Positions 39,743 to 51,000 of a DNA stretch of 64,000 bases are shown here, piece by piece (the stretch's first letter is position 1; each line of letters begins with the position of its first letter). The position numbers and the translations under genes are program-made. Source of the stretch: Marasmius tenuissimus (Eukaryota; Basidiomycota; Agaricomycetes; Agaricales; Marasmiaceae); assembly GCA_029532415.1 (NCBI GenBank), contig JAQOTA010000046.1, forward strand, positions 1,302,001 to 1,366,000. Reading direction: 5' to 3'. The notes under the pieces are model-generated. The model saw nothing but the letters and a program-made list of their open reading frames with translations. It did not search any database and was not told the origin of the DNA.

Positions 39743-41094
39743 CCTCATACATGGAAGCAGCAGTCTGCATGACTTCGTCCTCGGTGTATCCGCAACCCTT
39801 TGGATTATCATGAAGCCTTCCAAGTGCATTGGATACGAACGAGGGAGGTGCTGAGCCTTGTTCCTAAACTGTCGTTCAGGGTCCGGTTCAATTTGAGAGA
39901 TCAACGAGTACTTTACCATTTCTTTCTTGACGATACTGAAAGGCTCGACGTTCAACCGGTGGTAGACTTTCTTCCATTCTTTGGCTTTCCGCTGGAATCC
40001 AGCTCCTGGTACCCACTCCGGGATATACTTGAGCCACGGAAGAACATCCTATCAAGTATATCTTTAGCCTGGCGAGGAAAAAAGACGAACCAGTGGGACA
40101 TACCACTGCGAAGGCTCCGGGGTTGGCAGCGTAGATAACCGCATCCACGGCTTGTTCGGCAATATCCAGCACTGGATTGTTCTCCGGTTTCACGTCGAGG
40201 CCATATGTGACGAGAATGATCAAGGATCCGGACATCCTGGGAGCCATAAGCGCTGGTCAGTCTTCCAGATGTGAATATTCAAAGAGAGAGAAACAGACAT
40301 TCTTAGATGATCCCTGTAATTTTCAGGATCTCGAAGAAGATTCTTGAGAAGGACACGGTTGACTTGATGCTCTGGCAGTTCGTGCCGGACGGAATCGTTG
40401 TGTGGGAACTCTTGAGAGGTTTTGTGAGCGTCCGTTCAGGAAGGACGATAATCATCAAAATGACACATACCTTGATGGAAAAGCTTTCGGCGAACTTTCC
40501 ATTCATTACCGTAGGGCATAAAGAGAAAGTCTTTATCCCACCCCATTCTAAATTTGTATATTCAATCTTGACTTTACGGGGCTGTAGGGGAGCATACACA
40601 TACAGCTCGACAACCATAGGGAATCGGGGTCTGCGATCGTTATGAACATGACGATATTGTTACTAGATGCAATGAGCTCACCTGCTTGAATAGATGCTGG
40701 AGCGTTTCTCAAAAAGATCCCAGCACGCCTCGAAAGAGTTCAGCACAACAATGTTCGACCCCGCCGCATTGAGATACAGTATGTCAGAGTCTGGTGAGCC
40801 GGCCGAGCAAAGAAAGCCAAGCTGTTAACAGCGGACCCAAGGATGGGGAACAGTGAAAGGAGACCGACTCAGTTCTTTTCCCATCTTCTCGAAAGCCTGG
40901 CCCGGGTTATTCAACGGCACGTCCTACAGGCGAAAACAATGTCAGTGATGAGCTTGACTGTGATAGTAAACAGCCAGTAACCCACCAGCAAATTCCCAAT
41001 GATCGGTAGCCCTTTTGGGCTTGGAGGCAAAGGGAGCTTTCCGCGAACTCCCATCGATCGCTTAGCGAAGTAGGAGAGGAAAGATGCGAGGAGA

Positions 41095-41380
41095 TGTGAG
41101 GACTCTGTGTCGCGTGACGACAGTCAGAGGACTCGTAAAGACTAAGGGACTTCTGTGGGAGACGAATGAAAAGAGTTGATTCGACTGAGGATATGAGGTG
41201 ATACTACAAGGCTTATATACTCAGTCAGATATGAAATATAAGTGAACAAGTGACCCAAACGAGTCAAAGAGGAGTCAAAGAGGAGTCGAGGAATGGAGAA
41301 TGACTCGGAAAAGCGGATACGTCGGATAAAGAGAAGGATATAGGAATATCCGAGAGGTCATGAGTACAGGAATCCTGACA
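41095..41380 (-). repeat. 3' LTR of the retrotransposon
   Basis: 286 bp. It differs from the 5' LTR by TGTGAG versus TGTAAG at one end and by one missing G in CCCAAACG versus CCCAGAACG. Confidence 0.95.
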
Positions 41381-41392
41381 TTATCCCCCTTC
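41381..41392 (-). other. Polypurine tract
   Basis: Sense GAAGGGGGATAA immediately upstream of the 3' LTR, the expected plus-strand primer. Confidence 0.75.
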
Positions 41393-41454
41393 AAGGACGA
41401 GTATGAAGTGATGAATCGAGGAGTGAGAAGAAAAAGGAGAAGCGTACGAATGAG

Positions 41455-42066
41455 CTAATATCTGGGACAATCAAACCAAGAACCATCGCTGAGAAGTCCA
41501 AACCTGGCGGGATCTCCAAGAGGGAGTTGTTTGTAGAAGAACTTGGCGAAAGGAATAGCGTCAATGTAGCTGACGCCCGAGTATCCTTCGACGGTACGGA
41601 TGTAGTCGATGATGTCAGTGCATCCGTGGAAGGAGCCGTCACGAACCATTTCTTGGTGAGTCTCCTGAAAGCGGACAAATGGGCGCCACTCTTGGATCGG
41701 AAGGTCCGTCGACAAGGAACATAGGTTGTCAGTGACTGAACAGACGTATAGATCCTCGAAATAATCGAAGAAGGTGAAGGGGTTAAGACCACCAAAGGTC
41801 TCATGGTTAGGATCTTCGAGGAGATGAGTAGTGTTAACGTAGCGGTTAGGCATGTAGTCCTGCGCGGGGACTTCGAAACAATCGGCATCGATATAGTCCC
41901 TTGTGTTAGCAGCGCCTCCGTAAACGTATAATTCACGGTACTGGAGCGGATAGTCGCGAATCATGTCGACAAATGAACTTCCATCGTCAAAGAAACGTTC
42001 CCACGGGATGGATAATGGCAGAATTTCTTCAGAGTAGACAGGGTAATGGTAGCGCGAAGTAGGCAT
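41455..42066 (-). CDS. Accessory ORF (203 aa) after pol in the retrotransposon
   Basis: Intact open frame with its own ATG (42066), 44 nt after the pol stop and about 60 nt before the polypurine tract. The product is rich in Asp, Tyr and Phe (for example NPFTFFDYFEDLYVCS), acidic, and without a signal peptide, membrane segment or zinc motif that I can see. I do not recognise the family. It is in the same strand as gag-pol and, unlike them, has no stop. A second overlapping open frame on the same strand (41936-41391) is low-complexity Ser/Thr-rich and is more likely its shadow. Confidence 0.65.
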   Translation of the reverse strand: MPTSRYHYPVYSEEILPLSIPWERFFDDGSSFVDMIRDYPLQYRELYVYGGAANTRDYIDADCFEVPAQDYMPNRYVNTTHLLEDPNHETFGGLNPFTFFDYFEDLYVCSVTDNLCSLSTDLPIQEWRPFVRFQETHQEMVRDGSFHGCTDIIDYIRTVEGYSGVSYIDAIPFAKFFYKQLPLGDPARFGLLSDGSWFDCPRY

Positions 42067-42109
42067 GGCCAACAAGTTTTATGTGTTGTAGTAAGTCGAG
42101 CTGTTGCGC

Positions 42110-45100
42110 TTATAAGTCATTCTTGTGACGCGGAGGTTTCACTTTGCGTCCAGAACGAGTAGTCGTGACTACAGGTGGGGTCCATTCCTTTCTCGGGTCC
42201 GAATGAATTGGTTTTGGCGAAGGGGCACGAGGTGGCACCGAAATGAAGTCGGGAAGGTCACCAGATGTGGTCTCTTCAGTTACAGAGCTCCGATCTGGAA
42301 CGTTAAGCGCTCGTTCGAGAAGTTCTCGATGTGGCCGGGGCGCTTTTGGGTTTCTTCTGTGAAAGCGGTCGAGAATTTCATTTGAAGTGGTAGGAATGTC
42401 CGATAATGGGACCCAAGAGTCCTCAGAATCCTCCGAACCTTTAAAATGACAAAGGTACTCGTAGGACTGACCAATTTTGCGCACATCAAGCAGGCTGCTG
42501 ATGGTTTGCGCAGGGTCATCATCAAGGTCGAAAGGAATTGGATCCGAGTGAGTGTGAAATTCTGAAGGGTCGCCATACGGTTCGAGGAGAGATGCGTGGA
42601 ATACGGGGTGTAAGCGTGATAGGTAACTGGGGAGACTTTTATACGTTCTTGAACCCGGTACAGACCAAGTTTACGGTGATCAAGTTTGGGACTCGGGCGT
42701 GAAGACTTAATATTGCGCCGGAGTAACCAAACCAGTTGGCCCTTCTTGAACTCGGGAGCCGGTTTGTGTTTGGCATTATAAAAACGAGCCTGCTGTTCTT
42801 GGGCCCACTTTAATTCTGCTCGCAACTCATTGTGAATATGAGTAAGTCTAGTAGCGAGGTCGTGAGCGGCAGGGACAGATGAACGTTCGGTAATTCTAGG
42901 TTCAAAAGTCGGATGGTAACCCAAGTTTGCAAAGAACGGGGTTTGTTTGGTGGATGAGTTCTCGAGATTGTTGAAGGTGAACTCAGCCAGTGGTAAATAG
43001 TCGACCCAATCAGTCTGGTGGTACGAAACATAAGCTCGGAGGTATGTCTCGAGAGTCTGATTAGTTCGTTCGGTAAGCCCATCGGTCTGCGGATGGTAAG
43101 CGGTCGAGGGCTTAAGTTTTGTGTCTAAAAGAGACATTAACTCTTTCCAGAAATTGGAGACAAAGAGTTTGTCTCGATCAGAAACAATTGTCGAAGGAAG
43201 ACCGTGAAGTCTGAAGATACGGTCCAGAAACAACCACGCGAGCTGTGGTGCAGTGATTATTTCATTGCAGGGAATGAAGTGTGCGCCTCGTGTGAGTCGA
43301 TCACAAACAACCCAAATTGAATCGTAACCGTGTGAGGCGGGGAGTTTGACAATAAAGTCCATGGTGATAGCAGCCCAGGGACGGTCCGGTATCTCCAACG
43401 GTTTGAGTAAACCGTAAGGTTTGTGGCGGCAGTCTTTTGTACGGGGACAGTTATCGCAAGCTGTAACATAGTTGCGGATGTACTTGTCCATTCCGGGCCA
43501 TAAATAATCCTCTTTCACGAAGTTGAGGGTCCGTCTTCGGCCGGGATGGCCACCAAGAACGGAGTCGTGTCGAGAGAATAAGATATCACGGCGTAGTGAT
43601 GGAGGGACATAGAGACGGCCTTTGTGAAAGACAATATTGTCTTGAACCACGTAGTCGTCGTTGCCAGACGCTAATTCTGACCTCCAAGTGTCGTCCAATT
43701 CAAAACCCTTCATAAATTTGTCAAGCATCTCCGAATTATCGATTGAGAGTGTAGTAAATGCGGAAGCTGAAAGGGAATTGATTACAGGGAGGGTTTGAAT
43801 TGTGGAGTTACCAGATTCAGAATGTAAGCGCTCATGAACAGTGAGTCGTTCCGTACGTGACTCGTCCAGAATAATCTGGTGCTGTGCTGTGAGACGTTCA
43901 TCCCCCTTCAAGGGATAGTAGTCCGGTCTTCGAGAAGCAGCATCCGCTACATTCTCTTTCCCAGGGGCCCACATGAGTTTAAAGTCGAATTCGGAGAGGA
44001 ACATGGCCCATCTCGCTTGACGACAGTTGAGCAACCTGGAAGTCATAAAATACTCCAAGTTTTTATGATCGCAAACAACCGAAATTGGGAATGGGGAACC
44101 AATAAGCCAGTGGCGGTTCTCTCAGAAAGTTTCGATAATGGCGAGTAACTCTTTATCGTGGATTTCATAGTTGATCTCTGCGGGTGTGAATTTTCAAGAG
44201 AAAAACGAGACAGGGTGCAGATTTCCATCCGAATCCTGCTGTTGGATGATCCCCGAGAGGGCATAATCCGAACCGTCGGTGGAGACCGTGATCGGTAGGC
44301 GAGGATCAAAGTGGCGAAGAACAGGTGCCGTGGTAAAGCAGTGTTTTAGAGATGCGAAAGCCGTCCTACACTCATCCGAGAATACAAAGTTGACATTCTT
44401 CTTGGTGAGTGCAGTCAGGGGCGTAACGATACGGGAGTAATCGTGAATAAATCGTCGGTAGAAGTTTGTGAAACCGAGGAAAGATTGCAAATCTTTCAAT
44501 TTCTCGGGCTCGGGCCAGGTGGTGATTGTTTCGAGTTTCTTTGGGTTCATAGAAACACCGTTAGCACCAATAATGTAGCCCAAATACTCGACTTCGTCCC
44601 TATCAAATTCGCATTTCTTGGGGTTAGCGCAAAGGCCAGCGCTCTGTAACCGTTGAAGAACCATTTTAACGTGGGATTCATGTTCTGTTTGGTCCTTCGA
44701 GTAGATGAGTATGTCATCAAGATAGACAACACATATAACACCTAAAATGTCGCTGAGAACGTCCTGAATGAATGCCTGAAAGGCAGCAGGGGCGTTGGTA
44801 AGACCATAAGGAACAATGAGGTGTTCAAATAATCCGAGGTGAGTTCGGAAGGCAGTTTTCCATTCATCACCTTCACGGATGCGTAGGTGACTGTAGGCGC
44901 TCTTTAGATCAATGACACTGAACTTTTTACAGCCCTGTGTGTTGTCGAGTAGGTCATCAATCAGCGGTAGCGGGAATCGATTTTTCTTTGTGATCTGGTT
45001 GAGTTTGCGGAAATCGACACAAAGACGGATTTCGCCGGTCTTCTTTCGAGTGAATAAGACGGGGGCACCGGCAGAAGAGGTAGATCGTCGAATATGACCT

Positions 45101-46305
45101 CGTTTGAGGTTGTCATGAACATATTGAGCAACGGCGTCCTTTTCCTGCAGTGTGAGACGGTACATTGGACCGAAAGGTGGCGAGGTACCCTCCTCAAGGT
45201 CAATGTCAATGTCAAAAGGTCAATGTGGCGGCAATTTCTCGAATTCCTGCGGGTTAAAAACCGAGTCTTCAAATTCACGGTAATGTTCAGGTACGTATTT
45301 CGAGATATCATCGTCGTCCGGGGGTTTATCCAGAGGTGGTTCAGGAGGATCAGTTACGGGAGGCTCACTCTCGAAAGAGTTCAGGTAAACTTTCGAAGAG
45401 TTCCCGTGAAACTGGAGCAAGTAGACATTGGTGGGGTCGTTTCGAGCAAGTTTTGAGAACTTGTTGGCGCTAATGACCTTGACATTTGGAGTCGTGGTCG
45501 GGGGTTCTAAGAATGAAGTGGGACCAGGTAGGTCAGTGGTAACATCAAGTGAATTGATGTACACGGAGAGGAATGATCGAGGTTTGGGAGTAGGTGGTTC
45601 AGTGATTTTCGGGTGGATATGGTTAATGGGTTTGTTGAATTTAGAAGTGAACCACGAGAGCTGAGAGGTGCCAGAGAGACCAAAGCCTCTGGTACCTAGA
45701 GAATCGAGGACTGTAGATGGAGTCGAATGCGTGGAACCAAAGCCCTTCGCATATACCGTAACGGGGGAGCGCACATTGCAGCAATCCAAAGTTAGAGAGT
45801 TTTCAGACCAGTCTACTTTAGGATTGTGGCGCTTGAGCCAATCGAGACCCAAAATAATCGGGTAGTCGACTGAAACGACTGAAAGTTGAATGAATTCGGA
45901 GTGACCCGAAATTAATAGAGGTAGAGAGATATCTTGAGTGATTAACCCAGAAGCGATAGGACGGTTGTCAACAGCAGTGACAGGAGCAGGAACGTCCTTA
46001 AAGCGGCGTGGAAGATTGTGGCAGGAGGAGAATTTGTCAGAAATCACAGAGTCGGTGGCACCCGAATCGACCATGGCATAGGTAGAAACGAATTTATTGT
46101 CAGGGGTTTGTAATTTTACAGCAATAGTGAAATGACGAAAGTCTGAGAGCACACTGTGAATGAATACAGGTGCAATTTTCGAAATGGGGAAGTAAGTGCC
46201 ATCAAGTCGTCGAGTGAAATGAGCATCCGGTCTGAGTTTCCGTGAACGAGTCCCATCGTTCACCGAATGCGCAGGGACTTGGGCACACCCGGTTAAGCTT
46301 TTCCC
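42110..46305 (-). pseudogene. pol: Retrotransposon pol (protease-RT-RNase H-integrase-chromodomain), decayed
   Basis: Entered by -1 shift at 46299-46305. Protease: VDSGATDSV. RT: VIDLKSAYSHLRI, YGLTNAPAAFQ, and the catalytic VVYLDDILIYS. RNase H: VSTDGSDYALSG, EIHDKELLAI. Integrase: H-H-C-C zinc region ending CDNC, then a DDE triad in TMDFIV, VSDRD and PQTDGLTERTN. The chromodomain near the end reads YLCHFKGSEDSEDSWVPLSDI. Lesions in the sense frame: TGA at 45222-45220 (between protease and RT), TGA at 44196-44194 and TGA at 44124-44122 (both RNase H), and a 1-nt loss in an A-run near 42638-42641 that throws the chromodomain out of frame. Each TGA stands where an Arg codon would be expected (CGA to TGA). 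Confidence 0.9.
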
Positions 46306-47600
46306 GACTCAGAGGCACGCTTAGCCATACGGTCCTTGTAGGCTTTTTTAGCGGCATCTGACATGTTCGGGCAGTTTTTAACCTGGTGATCTTTGCCACC
46401 GCAATAGGTGCAAAGGCCCTCATCCTTATGGCGTTGGCGTTCGGTAGCAGAGAGACGCTTAGGTCGTTGGACACGAGTAGCGTCAATCTCCATGGGTTCT
46501 CCAGGCGGGAGAGAACTAGAAGCGGAGGGAGAGGTGGGTGGGGGTGGTGGTGGCGAGTAATGATGACCGTTGCCGTTGCCATTACCGTTACCATTCCCAT
46601 TTCCATTTCCGGATTTAGGTTTGGTACGTTTGGCTTCAGCTTTACGTTCAATCTCTCGCTCGTGGATACGATCATCAATCTCGGTGATGAGGTCCGTGAA
46701 GCCTTTGTAGGTTTTGGGACGGTCGGTCTTCTTGACAAAGGTAAGTGCGTCCTTTATCTCGGGTTTGAGACCTTTCTTTAGCGCCTCAATTTTCGAAGCA
46801 TCCGTCCAGTCGACATGGACAATCCACTCATTGAAAGAAGCAACATATTTGGATGCAGAACCCGTTTGCTGGAGTTCCCCAATCTTTCGAAGTGCGGTTC
46901 CCACGATATCTTAGTCCCCGAAGTGGTCAGTGAAAGCTTGTACAAAGCTCTCAAAGTTATCGAGGAGATCTGGGTTGGTAAGCTGAATAGATTTCAGCCA
47001 CTCGTGAGGTGATGTACCATCAAAGTTTGTTGTAAAGTAGAGTGATTTGTCGCGGTCGGTGGGCAGGCTCTTTCGGAGCAGATAAATGGCATTGCGAGAC
47101 TCCTGGCAGAACCGAGTGATGTTCTGTGATTTTCCATCAAAGGGTTTGATATCCCTGAACTTGGGAGAGCTACCCGTAGTGGGAGTGTGTGTAGAAGACG
47201 GTTGCTCAAGCTTATCCAAGCGAGCATCCAGTTTCTTCAAATCTTTCACGAGGGTAGTGAAAAATTCTTTTTGAGCATCACCAGGAGGCGTGGCAATGTA
47301 CTGAGGAGAAGGAATAGAGAATCCCGGCATATAGGTACGTCCCGTACCCAAGCCCGTTGTGAACGGTTGATTAAATTGACCAAAATTAAATAAATGTGGG
47401 TTTGGTGCGGTCGTGGGTCCGGTAGTGGGATTACCAGTGCGAGTGTCATCGATGTCCTCCATTTGGTGTCCACCCCGATTCTCGGGATCAACATACTGTT
47501 GTTCCTGAGGTGGGGGCGGGAGGGCAGCATGCATGGAAGCGTTGGGGTTAACCGGAGGTTGGCCAACATTGCCGTCAAGTTGAAACTCTTGTTGGGACAT
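46293..47600 (-). pseudogene. gag: Retrotransposon gag with one nonsense codon
   Basis: Capsid/nucleocapsid protein. ATG at 47600, stop TAA at 46293-46295. The N-terminal third is Pro/Gly/Gln-rich. The capsid region includes KPFDGKSQNITRF and LQQTGSASKYVASF. A Gly-Asn hexanucleotide-type repeat and a proline run follow. The C-terminus has a CCHC zinc knuckle (CTYCGGKDHQVKNC). An in-frame TAA at 46911-46913 interrupts the capsid region (HFGD/stop/DIVG); both sides are otherwise open and match gag, so this is a single point lesion. The last codons overlap a -1 slippery heptamer. Confidence 0.88.
46299..46305 (-). other. Programmed -1 frameshift heptamer GGGAAAA
   Basis: In the gag frame the sense strand reads TC-G-GGA-AAA-GCT-TAA, a canonical X_XXY_YYZ heptamer one codon before the gag stop. 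Slipping back one base gives GGG-AAA-AGC-TTA and enters the protease frame, which is open from there. Confidence 0.8.
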
Positions 47601-47655
47601 CTCGGAAGTGCGGGATCAAAATAGTAGAATGTGATCGTGAAGATAATCAGATGAT

Positions 47656-47669
47656 CAGTCGAATCAAAC
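47656..47669 (-). other. Self-complementary primer-binding site
   Basis: Sense sequence GTTTGATTCGACTG directly abutting the 5' LTR. Twelve bases (TTGATTCGACTG) are the exact reverse complement of sense LTR sequence at 47762-47751. It lacks the TGG start of ordinary tRNA-primed sites. Confidence 0.75.
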
Positions 47670-47956
47670 TGTAAGGACTCTGTGTCGCGTGACGACAGTC
47701 AGAGGACTCGTAAAGACTAAGGGACTTCTGTGGGAGACGAATGAAAAGAGTTGATTCGACTGAGGATATGAGGTGATACTACAAGGCTTATATACTCAGT
47801 CAGATATGAAATATAAGTGAACAAGTGACCCAGAACGAGTCAAAGAGGAGTCAAAGAGGAGTCGAGGAATGGAGAATGACTCGGAAAAGCGGATACGTCG
47901 GATAAAGAGAAGGATATAGGAATATCCGAGAGGTCATGAGTACAGGAATCCTGACA
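47670..47956 (-). repeat. 5' LTR of the retrotransposon
   Basis: 287 bp, TGT...ACA ends, nearly identical to 41095-41380. On the sense strand it holds TATATAAG (47794-47787), and 32 nt downstream begins CAGTCGAATCAA, which is complementary to the primer-binding site. Confidence 0.95.
47787..47794 (-). promoter_or_regulatory. TATA box in the 5' LTR
   Basis: TATATAAG on the sense (minus) strand. A start site about 30-33 nt downstream would put CAGTCGAATCAAC at or near the RNA 5' end. Confidence 0.6.
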
Positions 47957-48023
47957 GGAGAGTGAACAAGACGTAGGGAGCATACGGGGGAGCATGGTCA
48001 AGACTGAATGTTGCTTTGACCAT

Positions 48024-51000
48024 CGTGTATTGGATACCTTTCTGTGGAGACAATCAGTTTGGATAGTACTGTTTTATATGCTTTGACTTCCCATACAAGT
48101 ATTCCGCCGAAGTGACGCTTCGCGTTTTTGCATTGATATCATCGTCGAAGCGAACATATTTGGGTAAGACCCGGTGAATTGGGAGACTGCGGATAAGGTC
48201 CAGAATCATGGGCGCTTTCTTAGAGTCTCCATGCGATAAAGGAGGGACATATGACCGCTATGGCATTAAGAGAGAACTCAACGAGGAGTTGATTCGAAGC
48301 GCCAGCATTTTGGGGCGGCGTGGACGGCATCAGTGCATTGCATCGTCAATGGCAAGCATTCTACTCGAGATAGATTGAACTTGACAGGCCTTATACAGAG
48401 TTCAGGCCACCAGGCAAACCCGAATGATTCCTCGTTGACCTGCCAGAATCCCATCGAGACGGCGTGGAGGATGAATACGTTGTAGTGGACTCGAATGAGT
48501 CGAGCGGGAGATTGGACAGGTCTCGATGTCTGATTCGTATGCTTGAGCTCCGTCCAGAGACATCTCCTGTCAAAGATCTGTTCAAATTCCAGAGCTGATT
48601 GTCCTGAGCCTGTGCATCGGATTTCATTGTCAGTCTCCGTCATTCAGAAATCGCAACACCGTCCGACGAGTACGAAGCGCTGAGCACTAGCGAGATACGC
48701 ACATCAAACTTTAACAGCCGTTTTAATACCATGACAAATGATAATGGAATTTGAGTCGAATCGTGGATTGGAAGAACTTGAAGCGGAAGTTGCAGGTAAA
48801 CCCAAGGTGAACCTGGGCGTGCTTGGTATCCACTTATAATTATATAATAAGGGCTCGTGAGAATAGATAGACCCCATAAACGCCGACGGAAATTAAGGCT
48901 CGCGACTCGCACCGCCTGTTCGAAGGTGTCAGTGTCACTATCAGTGAGCTTCCATTGCTTGAGTTTACATTCTCGACTTTCTTCAACCTTTCATCCTCGC
49001 GGCTTGGAGCTTCACCGCCGATGGTAACCGACTGTAAACAGATTCTTTACGTGTTGGCCAGGGAAACGATTGCCCCTATATTGAACGAGTCTGGGATATT
49101 CTTGCCTTTGGAGGGAGAAATACTGTCTCAAACTTAGTAGGTGCGTTTTTCTCTCTAACGCTTTGGATCTGGTTTCACTGTTCGTAATAGATCCATCAGG
49201 GTTCTTACTATAACGTGAATACACGAGTAGGAGTGCATCACCAGCAAAACGAGGCCACCCTGATCGGTGGCTGACGGGGGTTACAAGTGAGGGTTAGACT
49301 TACCGTAGATGGCCGCACACTGTAGATATAGCATTAGAATTATGAATACTGATCGAACAAGGATCATTTACCGTCAGTATTATTGTAGAATGACGAGGCA
49401 TTGGCGAAGCGTTGACAGATCAAGCGAGTTTGATAAGGCGATGATCAGTAGCTGATGAGATTACAGAAGGCTGAGATAATCTTATCGATTCACGATCAGC
49501 CGCTGGGAAGAATGCGTGAGACTTGTAGTAGATGGGTCGTGTCTCCTCAGGACACGTCAGAATGACAGTGGCTGCCCGCGGCCTGCTCAACTCCTTGTCA
49601 GGGGAACACAGACTGCCCACTGTATTGTGATAGGCTTACAACGATCTTCCCAAACGCGACTAGGCTGCCTTTTATGTACTGAGCACGGTTACACGGTATG
49701 TAGGACTGAACGACAGTTGAGTCCAACCAAAGACCTCCCATGAAATGAGAAGATCGTATCACTAGTAAGACTACTATCATCGTCGCTATCGAACACGTTG
49801 TCGCCAGCGCTTAGATCATCAGTAGATCCCAGCGCTTGCGCTGAAATCGGTAGCACCAGCGGGCTAGTTCACACGGCAACCAACATGTACAGTTGAAAAT
49901 AGTGCTTCTCTTTCACCACCATCTCAACTCAGCCAATTATTGACTATCATCATCTTCCATGCTGGGCCGGCTCCTATTGGACAATAACTCATGAACCAAA
50001 CAAAGGAGAAGCTGGGGGGATCGGGATGGGAATCGGAATGGGTCATTGAACTCGAAGACCAAGTATGTGCTCAACTTTTCCATTTGACTTGAGCAACAGT
50101 TTCATATTACGATTTCTTTCCAGTTGGCTGTTGAGCTGAAAACCAAATCAAGTCTAAGCAATCAGCAAGTAGAAACAGCAAGTAGAAAATTCAACATTGC
50201 ACACTGAAAGCAGCCGCAGGAGACAACAGAGGGAACGAGCACTACACATCCAGCTCTGACGTGGAGGTGGTCAATGGCCGCGGTGTCGGTGACGTATGGA
50301 TCGTCACCACCGTCATTTCTCTGGCGGCTTTGACAACGAACGCACGGACCACCTTCCCTGGTATATAAACCTGACGCCGTCGAGTTTTCGCCCATCCCTC
50401 CTTTTCCCCCTCCCACCATCATCTCCTGCAATTCCACTGGGCATAGCTTAACCTTTGCGACTCTTATGAATCTTCTTGGCAATACCGACGTCGACCATCA
50501 GTAAGAAAGCCTTTCTATCGTTATCTGTTTAACACATCTAAGTTCCGATACCATCAGCAGGAGCTCATTCGTGACTTGAGATAGGTCCACCCATGTTCCT
50601 GTTTTCAATCGAGTACGCAGGCTGGCCACCATCTTTTGGAGCTCAGGAATAGGTATGTTTACGGTGCTTTCATGCAGCAAATATGTAAGCTGATTATATG
50701 CGCTCTGAACGTCCCAGGTTGTCACTCCCACCGACCAATCTCAGAGTTATGACAGCCGACGACCTTGCACGCCTGCCGATAGTGTCTCGGAGGTACATCA
50801 TTTCTTTAACTGTTGTTGGGTCAGTCTACTTATATCTTGATTGTAGGTCATTGCGAAGGAAGATAGGCCGCTAGACGTCCAGACGGTGACATTTATAAGT
50901 CAGTAGTGGTAGCCCTTTAATTTCGATACTTGCTTGTAATTTGTACACTCGCAATATTAACTGTCCACCTTATGTTTTCTGTACTGAACAGGCCTAGTTA

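Larger units (their letters stand above)
41095..47956 (-). mobile_element. Ty3/gypsy chromovirus LTR retrotransposon, self-primed type
   Basis: Complete 6,862-bp element read on the minus strand, inserted in exon 1 of the P450 gene with 5-bp target duplications GGAGA (41090-41094 and 47957-47961). Order: 5' LTR, PBS, gag with zinc knuckle, protease, reverse transcriptase/RNase H, integrase, chromodomain, extra ORF, polypurine tract, 3' LTR. The order RT-RNase H-integrase plus a chromodomain places it in the chromoviruses. The LTRs differ by one substitution and one single-base indel in 287 bp, suggesting a young insertion. Gag-pol nevertheless carries four nonsense codons and one frameshift, so it is not autonomous as it stands. 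Confidence 0.96.
37482..48023 (-). pseudogene. Cytochrome P450 gene split by an LTR retrotransposon
   Basis: Heme monooxygenase of fungal microsomal type; substrate unknown. Start ATG 48023. Exon 1 is broken: 48023-47957 encodes the start of the membrane anchor, then the 6,862-bp element 41095-47956 intervenes, and 41089-40986 continues in frame once one GGAGA duplicate is discounted. Further exons: 40923-40869, 40790-40682, 40630-40604, 40547-40471, 40410-40299, 40236-40104, 40048-39917, 39863-39743, 38153-37868, 37809-37684 and 37629-37482. Without the insert the exons total 499 codons, the normal P450 length. Motifs: PPSPKGLPIIGN, I-helix AGVDTN, ExxR in EAILREV, FNPDRW, heme loop FGFGRRICPGRNFA (Cys about 452). 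No internal stops were seen, so the insertion is the only evident lesion. A 1,589-nt intron (39742-38154) holds other repeats. Confidence 0.93.

Noticed and set aside
41391..41936. 181-aa minus-strand frame beside the accessory ORF
   Set aside because: It overlaps the 203-aa ORF in another frame and is Ser/Thr/Leu low-complexity, as shadow frames are.
47656..47669. Ordinary tRNA primer-binding site
   Set aside because: It does not begin with TGG and matches the element's own LTR at the predicted RNA 5' end over 12 bases instead.
21430..48023. A single biosynthetic cluster linking the PKS and the P450
   Set aside because: They are separated by a tRNA, a V-ATPase gene and an unrecognised gene, and the P450 is broken. 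Distance alone does not support a cluster.
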